A stretch of 13,475 bases of DNA. It comes from Irineochytrium annulatum. Its lineage: Eukaryota; Chytridiomycota; Chytridiomycetes; Chytridiales; Chytridiaceae. Location: contig JADGJL010000812.1 in the NCBI GenBank assembly GCA_027600665.1, positions 1 through 13,475 on the forward strand, given 5' to 3'. The notes beneath the pieces are model-generated. The model did not search any database. It was not told where the DNA came from and saw only the letters and a list, made by a program, of their open reading frames with translations. How positions within the stretch are numbered: the stretch's first letter is position 1; each line of letters begins with the position of its first letter. Of this stretch, positions 1 to 8,060 are shown in pieces. The position numbers and the translations under genes are program-made.

Positions 1-49
1 GGTGGGTGGAGGCGTTGAGGAGGATGGCGGGGGTCAGGAGCGTGACCAT
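1..49 (-). CDS. 5' end of an unidentified gene (partial, runs off left edge)
   Basis: Read on the minus strand, an ATG at 49..47 opens a frame without stops to the window edge, giving MVTLLTPAILLNASTH. The start is hydrophobic and could be the beginning of a signal peptide or membrane segment, but 16 residues are too few to name a family. The G+C-rich codons resemble the recognised genes here, and the upstream bases (50-422) are AT-richer, as expected for a promoter. It would lie downstream of the MORN gene on the same strand. It could equally be a chance ATG. Confidence 0.35.
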   Translation of the reverse strand, partial: MVTLLTPAILLNASTH

Positions 50-422
50 TTGATAGGGTGGTGTTTGAAGGCCTGAAAGCGAGTTGTAGTGGTGTGGTTT
101 TTAATTTGTCCTTCGGTTTGATGTGTTGAACCGCTTTAGTTGACCTGTTTAACATTATATTAATATCTTACGGAGTCGAGAAGCTCTTGGCATTACGTTG
201 CTTCGACATGTGATGATGTAAGAAAAGTTTAACAGTGTTTCAGATCGTGAAAATTGCAAGTGTTGCAGATAGAAGTTCATCAAGAGATACATTCTATTGT
301 TGCATTGCGACAAAATCGAACTTTTTTAATCAAATAGGAACCCCCCGTCCCTTAACAGGTACGCCGCTCGTGCAATCTAAATGATGCCCACTCGCGAATG
401 TATGTTCTCCTGGATCATCAAA
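50..422. other. Intergenic gap between two minus-strand genes
   Basis: This AT-rich spacer contains the 3' flank of the MORN gene (stop at 425..423) and presumably the promoter of the gene starting at 49. I see no coding block, RNA gene or repeat in it. Confidence 0.6.
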
Positions 423-2024
423 CTACTGAAGCATCCTTGCCAGCCTCTCCTCCTGTATAATCTCCTTCTGGTCCCTCAGAATCTCCATCGGCGCCGCCAG
501 CTTCAGCTGTACATTCGTTGTTAATAATTTTACAACCCTAACACCACAAAAAAACCACATACCGCAGGAATGGGATACTTCCTCGGCATGGTGCCGGGAA
601 GCGGCAGCAGGTCGACCAGCGTCCCGCATTTCGGCAGGTCCTTAGACCACTCGCCCTCGTAGGCTTGACGTTTGGTCTTGAAGATGAAACGGCCGGGTCC
701 TTCTTTTTGATCGTCAAGCCACATGCCTTCGTAGCGGTCGCCGTTTGCTGGACGAGGTTAGGGTTAAATGTAAGGAAGGGGATTCGGAGGGAGGGTATCT
801 GGAACGGAGGAGATATGGTAGGTACGGGTACTGTACGCCGTGCCGCAGAGAAAGGAATGCAATAGGCGCACCGCTCGAGGTAACGAAGGCATTTAATAGA
901 GAATGGGGGCGGGTAGTTTGCGCTAAGCGCCGGCAAGGATTCCGCGCTTCGCGCGTCCGGCCGGTGCTCTTTATATCAAGATACCGCGATTTGCCGGTCG
1001 GAAGGGAGCTCAAGGGCACCTCGCCATCTCTCACTAAAAACACTCACGCAACAAGAAAATCCCCTGTCCATGCCTCATCTCCCTGTGCCATTCCCCTTCA
1101 TAAACCGCTCCATCCACATAGCTCATCCTCCCCCATCCCTCCTTCTGATCGTCCTCCCACCTGCCCTCATAGAATCCGCCGTCCTCGTAATAATACGTCC
1201 CGAACCCCTCCCTCCTGTCATCCACCCACTCGCCCGCGTACACCTTCCTCAGCGTCGGTGATTTCCCCCTCTTCGTTGTGGAGCGGGATGAGGGCCGGGA
1301 GGCGGAGGCGGAGATGGCAGAGGGGGAGGGAAGCAGGCCCATGGAGAGCGTATGGTGGGAGGCGAAGGAGGTCGGGGACGGTGACAGGGTCGAGGAGGTG
1401 GAGGCGTAGTTGGGTGTAATGGTTTGGTTCAGGGGACGGGATGTGGTTGGTGGCGGGGCGAAGCGCGGGAGGCGGGAGACAGGGACGGAGAAGGTGCCAT
1501 AGCCGTTGCGGTTGTCGTTGGCCCATTCGCCTTCGTAGACGGAGCCGGACTTGGAGTAGAAGTAGGTACCGTTCCCTTTCGAGCGGGAGGAAAAGTTAGG
1601 TGTCGTTACGGGATCATAGGCAGAGGGAAGTAATTGTTGAGGAATAATGCGCGGTTAACCTAGAGTTCCACTCGCTCGTTCGCGCGTATCGGGGCAAACA
1701 TCCCAAACCAGCCCAAGCCCCAGCTCCCTCTTCCCGAGGTACGATGACTTCGCACGCAAGTTGAACTCATAAATTCCGGCTCGTTTTGCTCGCGATCGCA
1801 ATCGCTCTGCCCTCCTCCTACTCCCTGCTCTCTAAATAATACATACCCTGCTTTTTATTGCCCCTCCACTCCCCGAGGTATCTGTCCCCATTGATCATGA
1901 AGACCGTCGCGTGTTGTCCGGTCTTTTGCGAGAGGACGTCCCGCTGCTCCCACAGGGGCATCTTCGTGATGTGGGCGTGACGCGCGATCGTGGTCGAGAG
2001 CGGGAAGGGGACATGGTCGTGCAT
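423..2024 (-). CDS. MORN3: MORN repeat-containing protein 3-like (four exons)
   Basis: The exons are 2024-1847, 1575-1048, 747-563 and 506-423, joined in phases 1, 1 and 0, and encode 324 residues. Seven MORN repeats (pattern Y-x-G-x-W followed by G-x-G) are visible at about residues 45-66, 69-90, 170-190, 191-212, 214-235, 236-258 and 261-280. The order matches animal MORN3: an N-terminal LWEQRD-like stretch, NGDRYLGEW, then a C-terminal KCGTLVDL and YPIPA block and a charged tail. Between repeats 2 and 3 lies a Ser/Thr/Pro-rich insertion of about 75 residues (91-167) that I do not recall from animal MORN3. MORN repeats act as scaffold or membrane-proximal modules, and MORN3 is known from sperm and ciliated cells, so a flagellar role here is inference. 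Introns 1 and 2 (271 and 300 nt) are long for this locus. An alternative start is the Met at 1961, where similarity to MORN3 begins. Confidence 0.88.
748..1047 (-). other. Intron 2 of the MORN3-like gene, with a self-complementary block
   Basis: On the minus strand this 300-nt intron starts GTGAGT and ends CTAACCTCGTCCAG, so the branch site (CTAAC) is clear. Positions 930-936 (CCGGCAA) and 991-997 (TTGCCGG) are a perfect inverted repeat. Between them lie smaller palindromes: CGCGCTTCGCG near 943-953 and CCGGCCGG at 957-964. The block could fold if transcribed, but I recognise no snoRNA or other RNA family. Confidence 0.45.
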
Positions 2025-2630
2025 CGTGGTAACGTTCGTTCGTCCGGGGTTACGCGAGGTTCAGGAAGATTCGAGCACGAGGTCTTTGTCGCCGTGTCGG
2101 CTTTGCGACGGTTAGATTCAAGCAGGATCCCGGCGTCCAGGAAACGTCGTCGGCGAGTTCAAGTGCGCGTTCGTCGCGTTGCGCGTCAGTGTCGCGTCAA
2201 GGTCACTCGGTGGTGCTTGAATTGCTGCGTAAAGGAGAGAACGACAAGGCCTTTGTCTGCGATTGGCGTGGGCCTGGCCGGGAACTGCGCGAACGCTCCA
2301 CCGCCAACGTCGCGGTAATCCCTGCATTGACGAACCCGGCGTCGACCCTCGCGACAATCCCCCAAGAAGTCGGCCCTCGGCGACCCGAGGCAATTCTCGG
2401 GGATCTGCACGGACGCGCTGTGGTCCACGGCCCGTCATGGCGCGAAAAGACGACGTCTCGACTCGAATGGAGTAGGTAGCGGGAGCGTGGCGTCGAGGGA
2501 TCTAACGCCACAGGCGATCACTGCGACTATTTGACTTCAGTCGAAATGTTTTCTTCACCAATTTTTCTTTCAACAACCACCTCTCCCTCAGTCCGCGACG
2601 ACTTCGAGCCCACGATGAAAAGGTCAGTTA
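2025..2630. other. GC-rich intergenic segment, no recognisable gene
   Basis: This is the upstream flank of the MORN3-like gene. It is GC- and CpG-rich and has open frames on both strands (for example 2189-2479 plus and 2511-2203 minus), but none resembles a known protein and the frames overlap one another. It probably contains the promoter and 5' UTR. A chance origin of these frames fits the high GC. Confidence 0.5.
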
Positions 2631-4014
2631 GTGATCTTCCTTCTATCCCTTGCCCTCCTACCCGTTACCTGGAGCCGGCCGTGCCTGTTCAAGGACGAAC
2701 AACAACGTCAAAATGGAATTCCTCGATCATTGCGTTCATCGCTGAGACTGTCCTCTGAGAACTTGCCCTCACGCCTGATGGCTCCTCACCTACATGCTTG
2801 CGGGATGTTAAACTCTCGTTATTAGCAGATATCGTTGATTGCCTCCCTTACCTTCCTCAGTTCGGTCATGATAAACTAGGTTAGTTTCTTTTTCTCTCGT
2901 CTCTTCCTGGTTTGTTGGTTGGATTCTGGATGCTTTGGACGGGACGAGCTGGCATTTGATTTCGAGAGGATGATTTATTACAGGACTATCCCACTGACCC
3001 TTTGGGTGTGAGGACAAATTCCTAGCGCATTTAAAATTGATCGAAGATCTTCCTTGATATAACAACGGATGCCTTTTCACAAGAGAGCTTGTTCTAACCG
3101 TGTCGTTTTTCGATTAGTATCTCAATCCGCCACCGTTTAACTTCGGCGCTCACGGGGTATCGATGTTTTCAAAAAGGTGAGAGTCCGTAGACGAGACCTT
3201 TTGCTCTCTTTACAATGATGATTCGCGTGCGGCATGGATCCGCCAGCATCCCCTTGCGCTCTATTTTGAAGCTGCATACCCTTTGCTGATAACTTTTTGT
3301 ATCTGATCCCTTTCTATCCTCTTCACCTTTGTCGCGAATTACTGCGTGTGATGGAATATGGTACTAACGACGACATTTTTACGAAGGTGACAGTCGACGC
3401 GTAAGGAGCATGGCTTTTTAATGCCAACCGGATCGAGGTACCGCCTCGGTCGCACGTGAACCGAGATTGACTTCGCGTTTTCAGTTGTCTCGCCGCCTCG
3501 GTCCTTTCTTCGGCATGAACGCCACTTGGGACTTTCTGCAGGTAAGGATCGGCTGCCTATAATCCCTCGGTGTTCTCTTCGTTGGAGTTCCTGAAAGGAT
3601 GTTTATGAGTACTATCAAATTCCGCAGCTTATGTGGGGCCAAAATTATTATAATGCTGATCATTGTTATTTGTTATGCAACCTCGTGTTGTTTGTTGTGA
3701 CTTTACAAAAGTTACTAACGAGTACTCATTGTTTAGGTACGTTACCCGTCGACCGGTTCCCCTTCGTAGTTTTATTCCCTTATCAAAGATGTTTCAACCA
3801 TGCTAATACAGACGCTATGTCGACCGAATTCATTTCGGGATGGCAAGCTGCTGAAAAATGTATATTCACTGAGCAATTATGGATTGTCATCTTTCCCCGT
3901 TACTCGCCTGTCGCGTTATCTAATACATTCTTCCCTTCCTTCCTTGTCGTATTTATGGTTTGCGTTATCATGTTGCTAGTGATTGCCTGCGTGGCGCGTC
4001 GAAGCGTCTGTTGA
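2631..4014 (+). CDS. Tentative spliced gene or gene remnant, unrecognised
   Basis: Several short open blocks are bounded by good splice signals and can be joined in phase. They are 2631-2733 (hydrophobic, FLLSLALLPV), 2829-2879 (DIVDCLPYLPQFGHDKL), 2967-3007 (EDDLLQDYPTDPLG), 3118-3156 (YLNPPPFNFGAHG, possibly to 3175), about 3247-3298 (HPLALYFEAAYPLLITF), 3484-3541 (ending MNATWDFLQ, donor CAG|GTAAGG), 3628-3736 and 3812-4014. The last two contain membrane-like segments (CNLVLFVVTLQ; FLVVFMVCVIMLLVIACV) and a stop at 4012-4014. TACTAAC branch-site sequences occur at 3362-3368 and 3713-3719. Weak points: no convincing start codon was found, the middle is ambiguous because a TGA at 3178-3180 separates two same-frame blocks, and no family is recognisable. 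A shorter reading is 3515-3541, 3628-3736, 3812-4014 (112 residues, two membrane segments). It may be a real gene, a decayed gene, or a spliced non-coding transcript. Confidence 0.25.
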
Positions 4015-4514
4015 TGGAACCAGTTCCCGCATCATAGACACCAACGAATATGCATCTTTTATCATCATTACAATTATTTCTCAGTTGTCACTGTTGCATT
4101 TTACAAGTACTGAACGGTAAAAAGTGCCAGCTATAATGCGGCGAAGATAAACAACTATGATACGATATAGAAGTGCGTTTGAAGAACTTGTGGCCCTTAT
4201 AACAGCGAAGGAAACATCACGAAATAGAGTTAACTGAGTTACAATATGGCAGACGAAGGGCCCGCTTCGGGGGGAGGGTTGATGGACAAAGGAACTGGTG
4301 GCCGCAAGGATGAGGAAACAGGATTATGTGAACAATGGGGATGAGAGATCGAATTCGGGGAGTGGGGGACGCGAAGGATAGGGATCAGCATAAGAGAAGC
4401 GGTTGGCGGGGAGAATTACAATATTGTACTGGCGAAACGCAGCAAGATCAGGGGAAATGAGGGGGTGGGAGAGGAGAGGTAATCGATGGTGATGAATTGA
4501 TCGCGAAAGTGTAT
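4015..4514. other. Intergenic gap
   Basis: This is the 3' flank of the unrecognised minus-strand gene that ends at 4515, and possibly of the tentative plus-strand gene that ends at 4014. No coding block, RNA gene or repeat stands out. Confidence 0.5.
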
Positions 4515-5676
4515 CTACATTCGCATGTACTCGACCCAATTGACGGGGTAATATTTCGGCTTGAGCCACGTTTTAAAAGCCTTCAATCTGTCCAGAAAGT
4601 TGCCAATGTTAGCACGCGACGGTAGTATAAAAAACAGCAGATTCCTTACCTTCTCCGCGTCAAGCCGTGCGGCCGCGTCACGAAATAATAGCACTCCTTG
4701 TCCTCGAGACACTCCACGAGTTCCGGCAGTCCATCATCTAAAAGAACACAGAGTGTTAGTCGATTTCGGTTAAGTTAGACGTGTAAGCAGAGGAGGGGTT
4801 AAAAGTGGGGATGCAATGCTAGCTTCGCATGTTCACCTCCGCTTCGTGCGAGTCCGCCACATGCTCGGCAATCCCGCCGCCCATCGTCCCCGACCGCTTC
4901 GCTCTCTCACTGCCTCATTATTTTTTTTTTTTTCACACTACCTAGTTGCAATACATACCTGTACCCCTAGCCCTCATAAGCACCAACTCGATAGGCAACA
5001 TCCCCCTCCGTTCCTTATCCCCATCCCCTCCAACAACATCCCGACACCTCTCGCAGCTGGTGCATCCCTTCTTCCCCGTCGTGCACGGCAGGCTGTACCA
5101 CTGATCCACCGGCAGCGCAGCCTTGACGACCTTCTTCACCACCAGCACCCGCCCGTCCCGGTTGCGCGTCACGGTGGCCGTCACGGATGCTGGGCCGCGG
5201 CCCTCGAAGCGCGGCTGGCGGTGTTGCTTTTTTTTTCGGTGCGGGTCGGAGGACGAGGAGGAGGATGCGGGGAGGAGGGTGTAGGAGTTGATGAGAGAGT
5301 CGTGCGTGAAGATCTCGGAGTGCTGGATGGGGTTGGCGAGCGATGCTGTTGGAACGTGGGAGTTCAGAGGAGGTTTGTGGAGCTGCGAGGAGGTCCTTCG
5401 CGCGCCTCCTTCGTTGTAAAAGTGGCCCAGCACGACTCGTGGGCCCTCCGACCCCCTGTCCCTGTTAGCTTCGGGACGACCTCGTCGCCTTCCATTCGTC
5501 GTGACAGATGCCCAGTGCCCGACCCGCGTAGGCCCAGCACCTCTCTACCCTCCTCACCGTCTTCCACCCTCCGTCCAACGCCAACTCCCCGCCAGCAGAT
5601 AGTAAAATGTGTACTCACTCTTCACGTCCGGCCCGACGGCAACCCCGCCAAGGGAGGACGAAAACCAGTTGCCCAT
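4515..5676 (-). CDS. Unrecognised protein with MGN start and Cys cluster (four exons)
   Basis: The proposed exons are 5676-5619, 5540-4959, 4737-4650 and 4587-4515. They join in phases 1, 1 and 2 at consensus sites and encode 266 residues. The protein begins MGNWFSSSLGG; Gly2 followed by Asn and Ser6 fits an N-myristoylation signal, suggesting membrane association (inference). The middle contains a charged block (VTRNRDGRVLVVKKVVK), then LPVDQWYSL and a Cys-rich stretch (CTTGKKGCTSCERC), where the last three cysteines form C-x2-C-x2-C and might bind metal. The C-terminus has LPELVECLEDKECYYFVTRP, then KAFKTWLKPKYYPVNWVEYM, and looks conserved. A Ser/Arg/Lys-rich stretch in the middle appears disordered. 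I do not recognise the family. The intron at 4958-4738 (221 nt) is large and could hide a further exon. The gene is divergent from the F-box-like gene at 6192. Confidence 0.7.
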
Positions 5677-6191
5677 GCGCTGGCGGCTCCTTCAGATGAC
5701 GGTCGTCGATGTGCGAGGAGAGGCGAAAGGCAAAGGGTTGCGGAGACTCGAGGCCGAGCCTATTTTTGGATCACGCGCGACGAGGCGTTGGGCGCGTGAA
5801 GGATCCGCGGCATCGATCGGCGGTTGATCGGCGCGAGGAGCAGATTGGCGTGATTTAGAACTGTAGACTGTGAGGAGTGGGACCAAGGAGGATGGCGTGT
5901 CCGATGGTGCCACATCAGGCAATGCCTGGTCGTCAAAATGTCCCAGCCAGGATTTCGTCGCAAGCTGTCTAAGAAGAGGCTGTTTCCTAATTGGCGTTCG
6001 GCGAACTGGCCGTAAAGAAAAGACGTGGTTTTCATAAGCAACCGCGATCGGCGATCGGGGCTGGACGAAGTGCTGCAGAACTGTTGGGTTGTGGAGGAAT
6101 CACTGACAGCACAGCGAGTTCTGCTGTAACACAATCCACACTTCGCTCACGCGTGTTCAACTCTCCCTCCCGACTTCCCATCTCCATCACA
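5677..6191. promoter_or_regulatory. Shared upstream region of two divergent genes
   Basis: The minus-strand gene starts at 5676 and the plus-strand F-box-like gene at 6192, so this 515-bp interval should hold both promoters. It contains the small hairpin CAGGCA-A-TGCCTG at 5916-5928 and two adjacent copies of GCGATCGG near 6044-6058. No factor-binding site can be assigned from sequence alone. Confidence 0.45.
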
Positions 6192-8060
6192 ATGCCGCCT
6201 GCCCAAAACTCAACGGCGCACGGCCACGCCGGCAACAGGTCGATGTCCCCGTCCTCTCCGTCCTGGCCGCCGTCCTCCCCCGCGAGACCCACGGGCCGCC
6301 GCCGCCCGCGGCCAGGGCCTGACTTGAACGACGACGTGCTGGCGCTCATCATGGCCCAATTCGACCCGGACGAGGTGCTGGACCGTTACACCCTACTGAA
6401 TGCACAATTGGCATCCACCCACCTCCTCGCCGCGGCGAGCCCGTGCCTGTGGTCCGCCAAGGCCGAGCTGTGCGTCCACCACGGCGTTAAGATGCAGTCG
6501 CAATTCAACTACCTCGAGTTCGGGTGGGCGAGGGAGGCGCTCATTACGGCCCTGGGCGACCTGAACACCGCCAGGAAAAGGAACGGGAACGGGAGCGAGA
6601 ACGGCAGGATCGGGAATGTGGCCAGTCCTGGCGGGTCGTCGGATGGCGGCGCCTTTAGGCGGGGCGGTCGGGCGTGGAGGTGGACGAATTATCTGAAGGC
6701 CGTGCGGCGGGTCTTCATCAGGGACGACACTAATATGCATCGGGTGATGGAGGCTTTGCGCGTTGACGAGCTTGCGCCCTGGCTCGGGCGGGTGGACGAG
6801 GTCGTCGTGTGCACCGAGGCAGACAACTGGTGGTTGGGCTGGCTGGAGGATCGGTGGAAGGCCGGGACGGGGCCCAGGGCTTTGACGATCGTGGACCCGC
6901 CGAGCGATCGCGAGCTCGCCTTGCTGAGGTACTCGGCCGTCAAGGTGTTGACGCTCGAGACGCTCAGCGGGGATATACCCGTGGCGCACGTGCTCTCAAG
7001 GTGTCATGGCGGGCTCGAGGCCCTGCGCGTCGGGCATTACTCGAGGCCGCCCGTATACGAGGACGACATCGCCAGCATCGCACGGTATGCGTCCGCCAAC
7101 GCCGGGTCCCTCAAGTCCGTTGGGCTGCGCGTCGACCTGAATAACGACGAGGACGACGGTGGGACACCTTCGGCGCTCGGGGAGATCCCGCTCGCAAGGA
7201 TGGACGTCGAGGGGCCCATGGGGATCAAGATCAGGATGTTGGAGGTCGGGCGCGAGACGCTGCAGCGGGTGCGGGTGGCCGTGACGGAGCCTAAGGACTC
7301 GGGGGACGAGATGGCCCAGCTGGCCCTAATGGGTGCCCTCGGGCGCGCCGAGCGCGTCTGGCAGCTCTGGCTCGAGATGCCGGCGTGCACAAACTTCGGC
7401 TATCTCACGACCACGCTTTCTCACATGACCCAGCTCACGTCCCTGACGCTCGTGTTCGAGGACGAGATGGAGCTCGACTCCCGCCAGGTCGCGCAGGGCC
7501 TGGCCAGGCTGGATCAGCTCCGGACGTTCGAGTTCCAGTGCAGGGCCTCGTGCGACGTCGACCTCGACATCGTGACGCGCGCGCTGCCGAGGCTCGAGTG
7601 CCTTCACGTGTGCACAAGCCACAGGGGTTGGGGGGACCCGCTCGGGTGCAGAGTCAGCCTCTCGCCTCGGCTGCGGCAGCTCACCGGCCACTTCTTTACG
7701 CTTATCGTGGACGAGGATCAAATCCGGCGGGAGGGGTTGCCGATCCTCGAGTGCCTGAAACTATATCAGACAAGAATGGTGTCAAGGAGGAAGATGGACG
7801 CGGTGGCAGAGGACGGTCCGGGCGGGATGGTGTCGGGTGGGGCGAGCGAGGATGTCGGGGCGCCCAGATGCAGCGTAATGAAGGCGCTGCAGGACCGGAG
7901 CAAGACGCCACGGCTCGCGTTCGTCAGCTGGCACTTTAGCCCGGGCGACTTTACGGAGCCGGAGATAAAGAAGCACGCGAAGATCGACTTCGACTACTAC
8001 TACTACGACAAGAGCCACGAGCATAGGAAGATCCTGCAGGAGGCCGCTATGCTGATGTAG
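6192..8060 (+). CDS. F-box-like / leucine-rich repeat-type protein (single exon)
   Basis: The 622-residue protein starts at the first in-frame ATG (6192), in a favourable context (CACAATGCC). The frame is open further upstream but contains no earlier ATG. After a Ser/Pro/Arg-rich N-terminus, residues about 44-90 (LNDDVLALIMAQFDPDEVLD through SPCLWSAKAEL) fit the F-box pattern: a first helix, a hydrophobic middle and the closing P-x-LW. F-box proteins bind Skp1 and present substrates to SCF ubiquitin ligases. The remainder has irregular Leu-rich segments (VKVLTLETL, LKSVGLRVDL, LTSLTLVFEDE, LPRLECLHVC) like divergent LRR solenoids. A Gly/Ser/Asn/Arg-rich insertion lies near residues 135-160. 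Unlike its neighbours the gene has no intron, and its codons are strongly GC-rich. The substrate is unknown, and the F-box assignment rests on a weak motif. Confidence 0.75.
   Translation: MPPAQNSTAHGHAGNRSMSPSSPSWPPSSPARPTGRRRPRPGPDLNDDVLALIMAQFDPDEVLDRYTLLNAQLASTHLLAAASPCLWSAKAELCVHHGVKMQSQFNYLEFGWAREALITALGDLNTARKRNGNGSENGRIGNVASPGGSSDGGAFRRGGRAWRWTNYLKAVRRVFIRDDTNMHRVMEALRVDELAPWLGRVDEVVVCTEADNWWLGWLEDRWKAGTGPRALTIVDPPSDRELALLRYSAVKVLTLETLSGDIPVAHVLSRCHGGLEALRVGHYSRPPVYEDDIASIARYASANAGSLKSVGLRVDLNNDEDDGGTPSALGEIPLARMDVEGPMGIKIRMLEVGRETLQRVRVAVTEPKDSGDEMAQLALMGALGRAERVWQLWLEMPACTNFGYLTTTLSHMTQLTSLTLVFEDEMELDSRQVAQGLARLDQLRTFEFQCRASCDVDLDIVTRALPRLECLHVCTSHRGWGDPLGCRVSLSPRLRQLTGHFFTLIVDEDQIRREGLPILECLKLYQTRMVSRRKMDAVAEDGPGGMVSGGASEDVGAPRCSVMKALQDRSKTPRLAFVSWHFSPGDFTEPEIKKHAKIDFDYYYYDKSHEHRKILQEAAMLM

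Noticed and set aside
752..770. Telomere-like TTAGGGTTA in an intron of the MORN gene
   Set aside because: It is a single degenerate copy. On the gene's strand it is CTAACCCTAACC just before the acceptor, so it is explained as a branch site and polypyrimidine context rather than an interstitial telomere.
745..1419. 224-codon plus-strand open frame across the MORN gene
   Set aside because: It runs antisense over exon 2 and an intron of the MORN3-like gene, has a low-complexity Arg/Pro composition and resembles no family. It is a shadow of the GC-rich coding strand.
3118..3480. Idea that TGA encodes tryptophan here (mitochondrial insert or altered code)
   Set aside because: The frame stays open from 3118 for some distance if TGA is read through, but TGA lies in the introns of confirmed genes as a normal out-of-use stop, and no mitochondrial gene is recognisable. 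Splicing or decay is simpler.
4921..4933. T13 run as a possible poly(A) retrogene tail
   Set aside because: It lies inside an intron of the minus-strand gene, without target-site duplications or an adjacent processed copy. It is more simply a homopolymer run.
4816..5799. 327-codon plus-strand open frame
   Set aside because: It is antisense to the spliced minus-strand gene, whose exons agree in phase at consensus splice sites. The plus-strand product is an implausible mix of Arg/Pro-rich and Gly-rich stretches.
5991..6191. 67-codon upstream extension of the F-box-like frame
   Set aside because: The extension contains no ATG, and the ATG at 6192 has a good context and is the first in frame.
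6393..6989. 198-codon minus-strand open frame inside the F-box-like gene
   Set aside because: This is a shadow frame produced by the GC-rich codon usage of the plus-strand gene. It is Pro/Arg-rich with no recognisable motif.
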